Shown here: one piece after another, positions 24,541 through 33,862 of the stretch
Layout: each line of letters opens with the position of its first letter
Numbering within the stretch: position 1 is the first letter of the stretch
Source: Magnetococcus sp. PR-3
GTDB lineage: Bacteria > Pseudomonadota > Magnetococcia > Magnetococcales > Magnetococcaceae
Direction: 5' to 3'
DNA: 64,000 nt
Assembly (NCBI RefSeq): GCF_036689865.1
Contig: NZ_JBAHUQ010000031.1
Location: 16,956 to 80,955, forward strand
The notes under the pieces: generated by a model
Told to the model about the DNA's origin: nothing
The model's database searches: none
What the model saw: the letters and a program-made list of their open reading frames with translations, nothing else
Position numbers and translations under genes: made by a program

Positions 24541-25581
24541 ATGCAGTCTCCTGCAGGTAATGATAAGCAACTGTTTGTCGGTATTGATCTGGGGACTTCC
24601 CGTACGGCCATTATGACCCGGCGTGGCGTCAAGACCATGGTACGTTCCGTGGTTGGCTATCCTAAAGATATCATCGGTGTGAAGATTCTGAACAACACCG
24701 TGGTGGTGGGGCAGGAGGCGCTGGATAACCAGGCCTATCTGAATCTCTACTACCCCCTGGCCGATGGTGTGCTCAAAGAGACCAGCGAAAAGGATGAAAT
24801 GGCGGCCAAGGAGCTGCTGCAGTATGTCATTAATCAGGCTCAGCCCCAGGGCGATGAGCAGATTCTTGGCATCGTTGGCGTACCAGCCCGCACCTCCATC
24901 TACAACAAGAGCCAACTGCTCAAGATCACCGATGAGCTGATGAACATGTCCATGGTGGTCTCCGAGCCCTTCATGGTCGCTTATGGTCTGGACAAGCTCA
25001 ACAACGCCATTGTCATCGACATCGGTGCTGGTACCATCGACATCTGCGCCATGAAGGGTACCGTGCCTTCGGACAAGGATCAGATTACCCTGCTCAAGGG
25101 TGGCAACTATGTGGATGAGGTGTTTACCCACGCCATTGCTGAATCCTATCCCGATGTACAGATTACCTCCTACATCGCCCAGAAGATCAAAGAAAAACAC
25201 GGCTTTGTAGGCGAGCCTACTGAAGAGGTGGTGGTCAATCTGCGTGCGGGTGGTAAACCCATGTTGCACGATGTCACCCGCGAGTTGCGTTTCGCCTGTG
25301 AGACGGTGATTCCCGATATTCTGGAGAGTGTGGAGAAGCTGGTGCTCTCCTTCGATCCCGAGAATCAGCAGGAAGCGCTGAAGAACATCATCCTCGCCGG
25401 TGGTGGCAGCAACATGATCGGTCTGGATGCGGCCCTGTCGGAGGGGCTTAAAGAGTATGGTAAGGTCAATGTTTCCCGTGTGGCCGACCCCGACTTTGCT
25501 GGTGCTGCTGGTGCTCTGAAGCTGGCAACCGAGCTGCCCACGGAGTACTGGAATCAGGTTGGTGATATCGTAGGCGGATGA
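24541..25581 (+). CDS. mamK: MamK, bacterial actin of the magnetosome chain
   Basis: MamK polymerises into filaments that align and position magnetosomes. The 346-residue product has the actin-fold motifs: phosphate-1 GIDLGTSRTAI, phosphate-2 IDIGAGTIDICAMKG and adenosine ILAGGGSNMIG. The ATG at 24541 has AAGGAGG at ideal spacing; nine upstream in-frame codons are not used. Length is typical. It follows the long acidic gene, mirroring the mamJ-mamK order. Confidence 0.96.
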   Translation: MQSPAGNDKQLFVGIDLGTSRTAIMTRRGVKTMVRSVVGYPKDIIGVKILNNTVVVGQEALDNQAYLNLYYPLADGVLKETSEKDEMAAKELLQYVINQAQPQGDEQILGIVGVPARTSIYNKSQLLKITDELMNMSMVVSEPFMVAYGLDKLNNAIVIDIGAGTIDICAMKGTVPSDKDQITLLKGGNYVDEVFTHAIAESYPDVQITSYIAQKIKEKHGFVGEPTEEVVVNLRAGGKPMLHDVTRELRFACETVIPDILESVEKLVLSFDPENQQEALKNIILAGGGSNMIGLDAALSEGLKEYGKVNVSRVADPDFAGAAGALKLATELPTEYWNQVGDIVGG

Positions 25582-25696
25582 TTCCCTTTGGGGGTTTCAC
25601 CCTATCCTGATGTGACAAAGGGGGCGGATGGTTGCAGAGGGGGTGTTCCCCCGTGGCCCTCCGCCCTTGTGTTTAGTCCCTGTTTTGGTGAACCAA

Positions 25697-26023
25697 ATGG
25701 CTGCATTTCGTCTAATTAGTGACCGGGATCGTCTGGTGGCGCAGATTCTGGCAGGTATGAGCTATCTGGGTATTCTGGCCCTGGTTCCTTTTATGATCGG
25801 TCGTCGCGACCCCTTTGTGGCGTTCCATGCCAGACAGGGTATTGTGATCTGGATCTGGGAAGTGGCTGCTGTCTATGCCCTGATCGTGCCGGGTATCGGC
25901 AAGCTGTTTTTCCAACTCTCCAGTGTGCTGTGCTTTGTGCTGTCACTGGTGGGGCTGGTTTCGGTGATTATGGGACGGGCCTGGCGCCTGCCTCTGGTGG
26001 GCTCGGCGGCTGAAAAGCTTTAA
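25697..26023 (+). CDS. mamF: MamF-like magnetosome membrane protein
   Basis: A 108-residue three-helix protein of the MamF/MmsF (DUF4870-like) family: AQILAGMSYLGILALVPFMI, FHARQGIVIWIWE, and a last helix ending MGRAWRLPLVG. These proteins affect crystal size and number. The start is uncertain between the ATG at 25697 and a GTG at 25688; neither has a good ribosome site. In this island a MamF-type gene sits between mamK and mamL, unlike Magnetospirillum, where mamF lies in mamGFDC. Confidence 0.85.
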   Translation: MAAFRLISDRDRLVAQILAGMSYLGILALVPFMIGRRDPFVAFHARQGIVIWIWEVAAVYALIVPGIGKLFFQLSSVLCFVLSLVGLVSVIMGRAWRLPLVGSAAEKL

Positions 26024-26057
26024 TTGACATTTAGGTTTTGACGAGTCGGAGAGATCC

Positions 26058-26282
26058 TTGTTCAGGCTGTTACTATCACTGATCATCACCTTTTTTCTGC
26101 TGATCTTCTCCTCGCAAAACATGCATGATGTTGAGGTTCGCTTTGTCTTTGGCGAACCGGTGGAAATGCCACTGATCCTGGCCCTGGCCGGTGCCTTTAT
26201 CGGCGGCTTTGGTATTGCCACCTTCAGCTTTCTGGTGCAGAGTGCCTCTGGGAGCAAAAAAAAGGATGTGGATGAGTTTTAA
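26058..26282 (+). CDS. mamL: MamL, magnetosome membrane formation protein
   Basis: A 74-residue protein with two hydrophobic helices (LLLSLIITFFLLIFSSQN and PLILALAGAFIGGFGIATF) and a short Lys/Asp tail. It matches MamL, which is essential for vesicle formation and in which the tail charge matters. The start is a TTG at 26058 with GGAGAG just upstream; no ATG fits. The inverted-repeat element at 26279-26347 overlaps its stop codon. Confidence 0.9.
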   Translation: MFRLLLSLIITFFLLIFSSQNMHDVEVRFVFGEPVEMPLILALAGAFIGGFGIATFSFLVQSASGSKKKDVDEF

Positions 26283-26347
26283 CCCTGATTTTCATGGATC
26301 CAATCTCTAAGTAAGAGCGTCTGGTATCCATGAAATATCCGGGTTAA
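26279..26347. repeat. Inverted-repeat element, copy B (69 bp), overlapping the mamL stop
   Basis: The left arm TTAACCCTGATTTTCATGG... (26279-26301) and right arm (26323-26347) form an imperfect ~24-bp inverted repeat around a ~20-bp centre. The arm consensus (TTAACCC.GATATTTCAT) matches copy A at 1365-1531. In RNA it would form a long hairpin between mamL and mamM. Confidence 0.6.
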
Positions 26348-26441
26348 TCCAACTCGCCACGCTTGAGTATAGAAACGACCCCGTACAGACACGGGGTACT
26401 GGGGCGCAACACCGGCTCCATTGAGATATGACGGGAAAAAC

Positions 26442-27440
26442 ATGCGTTACTCAAAATGCATCGTCTGCTATGAGATGATTGGATGGGTGGGGTTGCTGGT
26501 CAACCTGGTGCTCTCCACCATGAAAATTTTTGTGGGGATCATTTCCGGCTCCCACGCGCTGCTGGCGGATGCCCTCTACTCCGGTAAGGATGTCATTACC
26601 TCAGCCCTGATTATCGTGGGGTTGAAGGTCTCCAATCAGCCCATTGATGAAAAGCACCCCTTTGGCCACGGTAAGATTGAGTTTCTGCTCTCCCTGATCG
26701 TTAGCTTTGTGCTGCTGGGCATCACTGGCTGGCTGCTTTTTAATGTGGCCACGGTGCTGCTGGAGGGGGAGCATAAAGCGCCCCATATGATCGCCTTATG
26801 GGCAGCGATTATCTCGATTGTGGTCAATCTATTCTTCTGGGGTTACACCCGCTGTGTGGCCTTTGAGATTAACAGTCCTATGGTGCAGACCCTGGCCAAA
26901 CACCACCATGCCGACGGTATCTCCTCCATGGCGGTGGCCCTTGGTATCATTGGTTCTCACTACTTGGGTGTGCCGTGGCTCGATAGTGTGGTGGCGGTGG
27001 GTGAGAGCATTCATCTGCTGATTCTTGGTGGTGAGGTGTTCTGGGATTCGGTGCAGGGTTTGATGGACCAGTCCGGCACCAAGGAGACCAATAATGAGAT
27101 CCGTCGCCGTGCCAATGAGATCAAGGGTGTGGAGATGGTCGAAGAGGTCCGTACCCGTCGTGTTGGTCAGGAGTTGTGGATCTCCATCAATATCGGCGTG
27201 ACCCCGGATATCGATATCGGAGAGGCCAAGATAATAGCCGATCGGGTGGAGGAGCATGTGGCAGACACCATACCCCATGTGGGGGATGTCAATGTGCACT
27301 TTATCTCCTTACCCGGTTCGGTACCGGAGTTTGGTGAGGTGGAAGAGGATCTTGACAAGCTGGCTAAGCTCCGTGAGACCGCCCAACAGGATGAGATCCT
27401 GGCGGACGATGAGGTTTTGACTGATCCGGCCAAGAGTTGA
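26442..27440 (+). CDS. mamM: MamM, cation diffusion facilitator (iron) of the magnetosome
   Basis: MamM is the CDF-family transporter that with MamB moves iron into the magnetosome. The 332-residue product has six predicted helices. The transport site residues are D43/Y46/D50 (LADALYSGKD) and H154-H156/D158 (HHHADGIS); the Tyr in place of the His seen in MamB is characteristic of MamM. A cytoplasmic ferredoxin-like C-terminal domain and an acidic tail follow. The N-terminal CIVC pair resembles CRNC of MamB. mamO follows directly; no mamN lies between them. Confidence 0.95.
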   Translation: MRYSKCIVCYEMIGWVGLLVNLVLSTMKIFVGIISGSHALLADALYSGKDVITSALIIVGLKVSNQPIDEKHPFGHGKIEFLLSLIVSFVLLGITGWLLFNVATVLLEGEHKAPHMIALWAAIISIVVNLFFWGYTRCVAFEINSPMVQTLAKHHHADGISSMAVALGIIGSHYLGVPWLDSVVAVGESIHLLILGGEVFWDSVQGLMDQSGTKETNNEIRRRANEIKGVEMVEEVRTRRVGQELWISINIGVTPDIDIGEAKIIADRVEEHVADTIPHVGDVNVHFISLPGSVPEFGEVEEDLDKLAKLRETAQQDEILADDEVLTDPAKS

Positions 27441-27462
27441 TCTTGGGCGTTGTGAATAGGGA

Positions 27463-29466
27463 ATGGCATTTTCACCCATGAAGAAAAAAGCCGCTAAAAA
27501 ATTGAATGTGCCCTTTTGCCGTCAGAGCTGGCGCATTCCTGCTGTGATCCTGACGCTGGCCTGTCTGGCCACCTTCGCGTGGGGTTTCCATCTGCTCAGT
27601 GATCATCGTGATCAACTGGGTAAGCTCAGCTATCTGCCTGATATGCGTGCTGGTGGGGCGCCCAACCATGTACTGCCTGGTAGTGGTCAGGGCGTGGCCC
27701 TTGGCAACGGTCAGGCGCAAGGTATGCCTGCAGCCATGGCCAACGCGCCGGTTCAGTCGGCCTCGGCACTGGTACGCTCTTCGGTGGTAAGCCTGTTTGT
27801 GGCCTTGAACAAGGGCGGCAACCTTAACCCGGTGGGTTCTGGGGTGCTGGTTAACGCCAAGGGCTACGTGGTTACCGCGGCCCATTTGGTTAACGGTGGT
27901 GTCTCCATCAAGGCCCGTGTGGCCACCCCTGCAGGACGTAAAGAGTATCAAGCCCGTGTGGTTAAGATCATACCGGAACACGATCTGGCGGTGGTCAAGC
28001 TGATCACCCGCGATAGCTTTCCCTACCTAACCCCCACCGATACCCGTACCTATCCTCAAGGGTTCCCACTGGTGGCTTGGGGGGATGGCTTGCAGCGTAA
28101 CATCATCTCTCAGAGTGGCAGCATTACCGGTGCGCCGGTGAGTTTGAGAGTGACCGGCGATCCCTACCGGGGGTTGGTGCCGCTGAACGCTGTCTATCAC
28201 TGGTCCCAGAGTGGTGGTCCGGTGGTGGATGCCCAGGGTACCCTGCTGGGTGTTGGGGTGATGTTTCAGGAGAACAACGGCACGGTGCGGGGCTTTTTGA
28301 TTCCCGGCTATCTGATTCGCGCCCACTTCCGGGATGTGTTGGAGTTGGCCCCGCCGGTTGGCAACGGTATGCAGCCTCGGGCCTCGCTGGGAGGCGGGCC
28401 CAATGTGGCCCCACCAGTGATGCAGGTGGTGGCGGCCCAGGGGCCACCGGGGGGAGGCGCGGTGAACTCCGTGGGGCAGACCCAGGCACCTCCGGACACC
28501 AGTAGTCGCCCATCGGACGCCTGGTGGGAAAACGCCAGAAACCTCATGCATGACCAGTTCAACCTGCACCTCCCTTCCTCTCCCTTCGATTTCTCCTGGC
28601 TCTCCCTAGACTCCAATAGCGCCCATAGTCAACAAAACCAGATCTTCGGTTATCCGGTCAGTACCTTCTTTGGGCTGATACTGTTGGGACTGGTTGCAGG
28701 CATTAGCGGCGGTATGATGACCATGGGGGGAGGGATCATCAAGGTAACGGGTTTGATGATGGTGTTTGGTTATGGATTGGTGCTGGTGCGTCCGGTGGCC
28801 TATCTGACAAATATTTTTATGTATGGTGCAGCATCACTGCGCTATAAACGTTCGGGAACCATTCACTGGCCTGCGCTCAAACCGTTGATCCCTTGGGTGA
28901 TCGCTGGCGTAGTGGTGGGTTACTTTATTGGTAATGTGCTTGATGCCTTCGTCATTCGCATGCTGCTGGGGTTGTTTGCCACGGCGCTGGGTCTGAAGAT
29001 GGTGGTGGAGATCTGGGATCACCATCGTCATGGCATTGATGATGAGGTAGACCGCATTAAACGTTTCCAGGAGCGTGCCCACATCGATAGCCGCTGGTTG
29101 CGGGAGGGGATCCTGGGGCTGCCCATGGGCTTGATCAGCGGCATTCTGGGTATTACCGGTGGTGTGGTCGAGGTGCCCTTGCAGCGCTATATTAATGGGG
29201 TGCCCATGCGCATGGCCATCGCCAATAGTGCGGTGCTGGTCTTTTTCGCCTCCATCGTCGGTTCGGTGGTGGCGATGTGGCACGGTATCTCCAGCGGAGC
29301 CTTTGAAGCGGAAACCCCGCTTATCATGGCCCTTATCTTATTGCCTGGATCGTACCTGGGTGGTATGATCGGCGCTTGGCTCACAACCGTCGTGCCGATG
29401 TACCTGTTGCGCTGGGTATATGCCGTTCTAATGTTTGTTGTCTCCATTCGGATGTTCGTTGTATGA
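27463..29466 (+). CDS. mamO: MamO, protease-like and TauE/SafE-like fusion
   Basis: MamO is required for magnetite nucleation. Residues ~1-60 hold a membrane anchor and ~105-290 a trypsin-like domain. A Pro/Gly-rich linker leads to a TauE/SafE (DUF81) transporter-like domain of ~8 helices (~395-667; [19 protein letters not shown]). H141 (TAAHLV), D174 (EHDLAVVK) and S250 (SQSGGP) keep exactly the spacing of the MamE triad, so the triad looks intact here. AMB-1 MamO is described as a pseudoprotease with a Thr at the Ser position. The start may be 27463 or 27478. The stop overlaps mamP (ATGA). Confidence 0.94.
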   Translation: MAFSPMKKKAAKKLNVPFCRQSWRIPAVILTLACLATFAWGFHLLSDHRDQLGKLSYLPDMRAGGAPNHVLPGSGQGVALGNGQAQGMPAAMANAPVQSASALVRSSVVSLFVALNKGGNLNPVGSGVLVNAKGYVVTAAHLVNGGVSIKARVATPAGRKEYQARVVKIIPEHDLAVVKLITRDSFPYLTPTDTRTYPQGFPLVAWGDGLQRNIISQSGSITGAPVSLRVTGDPYRGLVPLNAVYHWSQSGGPVVDAQGTLLGVGVMFQENNGTVRGFLIPGYLIRAHFRDVLELAPPVGNGMQPRASLGGGPNVAPPVMQVVAAQGPPGGGAVNSVGQTQAPPDTSSRPSDAWWENARNLMHDQFNLHLPSSPFDFSWLSLDSNSAHSQQNQIFGYPVSTFFGLILLGLVAGISGGMMTMGGGIIKVTGLMMVFGYGLVLVRPVAYLTNIFMYGAASLRYKRSGTIHWPALKPLIPWVIAGVVVGYFIGNVLDAFVIRMLLGLFATALGLKMVVEIWDHHRHGIDDEVDRIKRFQERAHIDSRWLREGILGLPMGLISGILGITGGVVEVPLQRYINGVPMRMAIANSAVLVFFASIVGSVVAMWHGISSGAFEAETPLIMALILLPGSYLGGMIGAWLTTVVPMYLLRWVYAVLMFVVSIRMFVV

Positions 29467-30245
29467 AGCTCAAGGGAACCACCATCGTTGCACTGGGTAT
29501 GTTGGTGGTCGCCATCATGGTGCTGGCCAGTATGATCGATCTACCCGGATCGGATATGTCGGTGACCCCGGCCCCGCCTGAGACACCGCGGGGTGCCCCC
29601 ATTGTGGGCAGCCAGGGGCAAGCCATGGGCCTGCCGGTGGCCATGCAGCGACGCCGTGGTGAACAGCGGGCACCGGTACCGGCGCTCTCTGATGCCAACG
29701 GAGGGTTCGTGGCACCTAATGTGCAGTTCTCCGAGGCCCACTGGCAGGGCATGGAGGCGCTGCCGTTGAGTATTGAGCTAAAACGTAAATTAAAACTGCC
29801 CCTGGATCTGGAGGGGCTGTTGATTGATGAGACTAGCCTGAATGCCGCCGTTAGCGGTATGTTGGCCGGGGATGTGTTGGTGGCCATCAATGGCCGCAAG
29901 GTCAAGACTTTGAAGAAGATGCAGAAAGAGACTCGGCGGGTGCAGATGGACCGCCGCGCCAGTCTGACCGTATACCGTAAAGGGCGGCTGTTGACCCTGA
30001 CTCTGAGCGAGGAGAAAAACCTCGGCTTGGCTCAGGTGGAGACCGCGCCGATGATTTTACCTGGGGATATCATGCCCCACCCGTACCGTGGGCCGTGTAC
30101 ACAGTGTCACGCCATCGGTACAACCGGGCACATCACGCCCGATCCGGACGGAATCGTCCTGCCCCCTGGCCCGATTCGGGCGGGAGCCAAAATGCCGCAT
30201 AGAGACCGAGGTCCCTGTGCGGCTTGCCATGCCATCATTCAGTGA
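29463..30245 (+). CDS. mamP: MamP, PDZ-magnetochrome iron oxidase of the magnetosome
   Basis: MamP is a haem protein that oxidises Fe(II) and helps set the Fe(II)/Fe(III) balance for magnetite. The 260-residue product has an N-terminal membrane anchor (~6-26), a disordered linker, a PDZ-like domain (~100-190; [20 protein letters not shown]) and two magnetochrome CxxCH motifs (C212TQCH, C252AACH), each preceded by MPHxxRGP. The ATG overlaps the mamO stop by four bases. mamA follows after 15 bp. Confidence 0.95.
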   Translation: MKLKGTTIVALGMLVVAIMVLASMIDLPGSDMSVTPAPPETPRGAPIVGSQGQAMGLPVAMQRRRGEQRAPVPALSDANGGFVAPNVQFSEAHWQGMEALPLSIELKRKLKLPLDLEGLLIDETSLNAAVSGMLAGDVLVAINGRKVKTLKKMQKETRRVQMDRRASLTVYRKGRLLTLTLSEEKNLGLAQVETAPMILPGDIMPHPYRGPCTQCHAIGTTGHITPDPDGIVLPPGPIRAGAKMPHRDRGPCAACHAIIQ

Positions 30246-30260
30246 AACGGGTAGAGTGAG

Positions 30261-30920
30261 ATGGGAAGCAGACCGACCAAAGGTACAATCTGGGATGAAG
30301 TGGGCTTTTTTGGTCACACAGTGAGCATGGTTTTGAAGCGCTCCACCGGTGCCGCAATCCGCTGGTTCGATGATACCTTCAGCGTGGATCATGACTATCG
30401 TTCCGAATATTTCCGCGATAAGGGCATCAAATACGCCAAGCAGGGGCGCTATACCCATGCGGCGGAGGTGCTTGAAGATGTGGTGCAGAGCAATCCCGAT
30501 GATTTCGATGCGGGATTCCATCTGGCTTTTTGCTACCTGAAACTGGAGAAGATCCAGTCTGGGGTGCAGCTGCTCAGCTACTTCTATGCACGCGGCCACA
30601 CCGAAGCTAAAGTCTCCTCCATTCTGGGTATGGCTCTGATTCAGAGTGAGCAGTATGAGGAGGCGGTGGAGGTGCTTAAGAGTGCCATGGCCGATAACCC
30701 AGATAACTTTAATATCCACTACCGTCTGGGTCTGGCTCTGGACCATCTGGAGCGTTATGAAGAGGCTTTGGAGGCGTTTCAGGGTGCCATGAAGCTGCGC
30801 CCGGAAGAGCCCCGTGTCTACCGCTCCATCGGTTTTGCTATGGAGCAGTTGGGCATGCGTGATCAGGCGGTACAGCTGTTTAAGCGGGCCGCCCAGTTGG
30901 AAGAGGGGCGCAGCGCTTAA
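30261..30920 (+). CDS. mamA: MamA, TPR scaffold protein of the magnetosome surface
   Basis: A 219-residue TPR protein that coats the cytosolic face of magnetosomes and recruits other proteins. About five TPR motifs run from residue ~48 to the end (e.g. GIKYAKQGRYTHAAEVLEDV, YRLGLALDHLERYEEALEAF). The pre-TPR segment (WDEVGFFGHTVSMVLKRSTG, then FDDTFSVDHDYRSEYFRDKG) aligns with the Magnetospirillum protein. It follows mamP by 15 bp; a much larger MamA-related protein is encoded next. Confidence 0.94.
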   Translation: MGSRPTKGTIWDEVGFFGHTVSMVLKRSTGAAIRWFDDTFSVDHDYRSEYFRDKGIKYAKQGRYTHAAEVLEDVVQSNPDDFDAGFHLAFCYLKLEKIQSGVQLLSYFYARGHTEAKVSSILGMALIQSEQYEEAVEVLKSAMADNPDNFNIHYRLGLALDHLERYEEALEAFQGAMKLRPEEPRVYRSIGFAMEQLGMRDQAVQLFKRAAQLEEGRSA

Positions 30921-30978
30921 TGACGGTGTTAGCGCACATGTTCTGTTGTTGGGATACCATCGTCTATCAAGGGGTTGG

Positions 30979-33831
30979 ATGATGGCTGGTGCCGAAAACA
31001 GACGGCTGCAACAGTGGCTTGAGTCCCTGGCTGGTGATGCGCCTGAGCCGCCAAATGGCCTGTCGTCAGATAGGTTGCCCCCAGATAGCCTGCAAACTGC
31101 CTTGCAGCAGGTGGCTCAGGATCAGGGACAGCCTCTAAGCGAGACCCCTCATGCCCAGATGCCAGTCCATCGGCTGGATCCTACTGCCGCGTCGGATCTG
31201 TTGATGGCTCCATCCCAAAGAGGGGGAGGGGCCGCCACCCAAGCGCAAACGCCAGCACGCCAACCGAACCGTGAGCACCCGCTGACACATCGTCTTACGC
31301 GTCAAGAGGCCCCTCTCCCCAGCATTCATAGTGAGGGGGCAGAGCCCACCCGTCGGGTGGTGCAGGTGGGGATGCCTGTTAATCGTTCCAATGTGGTGAT
31401 CCTGCCCAAGCGGGAGCGGGTGGGGCAGGTGGATTACGGCTCTTTTCTCTCGGCGAGCCACAGTGCGCCAGCCCAGGATGAGGAGACACAAACCCTACAG
31501 CAGCAGCCGGATCCCCCCTATAACGCCCCAGAGGATTCACAAGAGCGTAGTCCTGCTGCTCAGGCTTGGCTGCTCCAACAGTCCACAGCTGAACCTTCCC
31601 CTGTTGAACCACAGATGGCCCCTCAGGATACCCATACGTGGCAGCCTGCGGTTGAAGTGCCTGCTCTCCAGCAGCAACAGGATGGGATGCAGCCGCAAGA
31701 GCGGGAAGCCCCTCTGGAGACGCTGGGGCATATGGCTGAGGCCATCGTGGATGATGCGTTAGAGCCCGTTACCAGTGATACCCAACAGGAGGCGTTTATT
31801 GCCCCGCCTGAGGATCGTCAGCCTGAGCAGAGCGTGACGCAAGAGGAGCGTGAGAAGGATATCATCTCCATGGTGCAGATTGAGGCACTGCTCAATCAGG
31901 CGCTATCAGAACGGCTGCAACAGCAGCGGGATGAGGCCCCCGCCCCCCAGGAACTCCCGGTTGATCAGAGTGCTCAAGGATCTCAGGAGATGCAGGAGGG
32001 CCTGGAGGCCCAGGTGGTGCCCGAGCCAACCGAAGCGTTGGAGGATCTGTCCGCCATACCGCTGGATGAGACACCTGCCATGAGTGTGGCCCAGGTGCCT
32101 TTGCCCTCTGCGGATGAGATGGCTGAGTTGACAGCTATGGAGCTGGATAGCTCCCCATCGCTAGAGGTGGAAGAGGCCACAGAGTCCTCGCCTCGTGAGA
32201 CTCGGGATCACGCCGCGTTGGAGCTGGATGGACCGTTATCAACCCTGACCTGGATTGAGGATGAGCCAGCCCAGCCTGAAGCAGAAAGGGTGGAGAAACT
32301 ACCAGCGGTGGATGAGCCTGCCCAAGAGCTGGTCGCTGAGCCTGCCCAAGAGCTGGTCACTGAGCCTGCCCAAGAGCTGGTTGCTGAGCCTGCTCAAGAG
32401 CTGGTCACTGAGCCTGCTCAAGAGCTGGTCACTGAGCCTGCCCAAGAGCTGGTCACTGAGCCTGCCCAAGAGCCGGTCACTGAGCCTGCCCAAGAGCCGG
32501 TGGTCGAACTGGCCCAAGAAGCGATCAGCCCCAGCGAGCATGCGCCGCTGACCGAGGCGCAGCAGGTTGACGCCTCCACCTTGGAGGCCCCTCAATTAAC
32601 TGCGCAAGTGCAGAGCGATGCCAACGAAAGCGGCGTTGCAACTAAGATGGATGAAGCGGGTGAGGAGACCCAACAGAGTTCAGCTTCTGCCTCGGAATCC
32701 CCCCAAGAGCTGGACGAGGCTCCACTGGTAACCAACCGTGTGGCCAAGGAAATTTTGCAGCAGATTGAACAGGATCTGCCCGTTGCGTCCCAAGAGTCTA
32801 CAGCGGCGGACCCTGAGCCTTTACCAGCCAGTAGCCAGACCACCACGATTCCTGCCGCTGAACTGGCGGATGTGGAGTTGGATGAAAAGAGTGGTGAGGT
32901 GGTGGATGAACTGCCGGTGCCCAAGGTATCCCGCATCCAACAGCGCCGCCGTTTTGCTAAGGCTTCTAAGGAGGAGCCGCTGGCCCCTGAGGTGGTGCCC
33001 CCAAAACCGACATCCAATCCTGGCTTTCTGTTTGGACGGCTAAAGGATCGTCGGGTCAAGCTGGCCGCGGCAGCCCTGGAGGATCCAGCGGATGTTGAGC
33101 AGCAGATGCGCCAGCCTAAGCCCCTGGTCAGTACTCTGAAACGCCGCATTGGGCTACCCAAATCCATGTGGTTGCCCTTTGGTTGGTACGCCATGGGAGT
33201 GGTCGTCAACAACATCAGTGACGGGGCGATTCGCTGGTATCAGGGTATCACCCGTATGGATGCCGATGTGCAGTCCGCCTTTCTGCTGGATCGCGCCCGC
33301 CATCTGCAGAGACTGGAGCGCATGGAGGAGGCCAAAGAGGTTCTGGAGATGGCCACCGCCCTGGATGGCGTCTCCAGCAGCGCCTATCTGCTGTTGGCTG
33401 AGGTGCTGCAGAGTCTAGATATGCAGACCCAGGCTGAACAGGTCCTGTTTAAGGCCCTTAATAACGGTTATGATGATGCCTATCTCTACCTGCGTCTGGG
33501 CACCTTGATGCTGGATGGGGAGCGCGCTGAAGCAGCCATCGCCTATCTGCGTCAGGCGGTGACCATGGCACCGGACCTCTATGATGCACTCTGTGCCCTG
33601 GCCAAAGCGCTGTGGCAGTCCAATGGCCATGAAGAGAGTCTGGCCCATCTGGAACGGGCCAGGGAAATCCGCCCCTTTGATCCCCGTGCATTTATGCTCA
33701 CTGGAGAGGTGCTGGAGAGTCTGAAACGGGATGAGGATGCCGCCCTGTTCTATCAACAGGCCGATGCCCTGAACAATATGTTGCAGGTCAAACCCGCCCA
33801 TGAGCGGGTGGAGCCCGATGAACTTAGCTGA
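30979..33831 (+). CDS. Acidic low-complexity protein fused to a MamA-like TPR domain (950 aa)
   Basis: Residues ~1-690 are an acidic Pro/Gln/Glu-rich disordered region. It contains eight copies of EPAQELVT (24-bp repeats, 32314-32505) and ends in a basic patch. Residues ~725-950 are a TPR domain resembling MamA: GAIRWYQGITRMDADVQSAF parallels AAIRWFDDTFSVDHDYRSEY, and the repeats follow in step. It starts 58 bp after mamA, with AAGGGG before tandem ATGs (30979/30982). It looks like a duplicated mamA joined to a MamJ-like acidic arm. A tether between the MamA coat and another structure is inference; I know no named protein of this form. Confidence 0.8.
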   Translation: MMAGAENRRLQQWLESLAGDAPEPPNGLSSDRLPPDSLQTALQQVAQDQGQPLSETPHAQMPVHRLDPTAASDLLMAPSQRGGGAATQAQTPARQPNREHPLTHRLTRQEAPLPSIHSEGAEPTRRVVQVGMPVNRSNVVILPKRERVGQVDYGSFLSASHSAPAQDEETQTLQQQPDPPYNAPEDSQERSPAAQAWLLQQSTAEPSPVEPQMAPQDTHTWQPAVEVPALQQQQDGMQPQEREAPLETLGHMAEAIVDDALEPVTSDTQQEAFIAPPEDRQPEQSVTQEEREKDIISMVQIEALLNQALSERLQQQRDEAPAPQELPVDQSAQGSQEMQEGLEAQVVPEPTEALEDLSAIPLDETPAMSVAQVPLPSADEMAELTAMELDSSPSLEVEEATESSPRETRDHAALELDGPLSTLTWIEDEPAQPEAERVEKLPAVDEPAQELVAEPAQELVTEPAQELVAEPAQELVTEPAQELVTEPAQELVTEPAQEPVTEPAQEPVVELAQEAISPSEHAPLTEAQQVDASTLEAPQLTAQVQSDANESGVATKMDEAGEETQQSSASASESPQELDEAPLVTNRVAKEILQQIEQDLPVASQESTAADPEPLPASSQTTTIPAAELADVELDEKSGEVVDELPVPKVSRIQQRRRFAKASKEEPLAPEVVPPKPTSNPGFLFGRLKDRRVKLAAAALEDPADVEQQMRQPKPLVSTLKRRIGLPKSMWLPFGWYAMGVVVNNISDGAIRWYQGITRMDADVQSAFLLDRARHLQRLERMEEAKEVLEMATALDGVSSSAYLLLAEVLQSLDMQTQAEQVLFKALNNGYDDAYLYLRLGTLMLDGERAEAAIAYLRQAVTMAPDLYDALCALAKALWQSNGHEESLAHLERAREIRPFDPRAFMLTGEVLESLKRDEDAALFYQQADALNNMLQVKPAHERVEPDELS
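32314..32505 (+). repeat. Eight tandem 24-bp coding repeats (EPAQELVT)
   Basis: Units of 24 bp beginning gagcctgcccaagagctgg, with one to three differences among copies and a ninth decayed unit after. This is a slippage-prone minisatellite inside the acidic domain; copy number may vary between strains. Confidence 0.93.
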
Positions 33832-33862
33832 ACCCTACCCCCTGTGGCGTGTGAATGGATAG

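Noticed and set aside
32314..32505. CRISPR-like array
   Set aside because: The 24-bp units are contiguous coding repeats without spacers.
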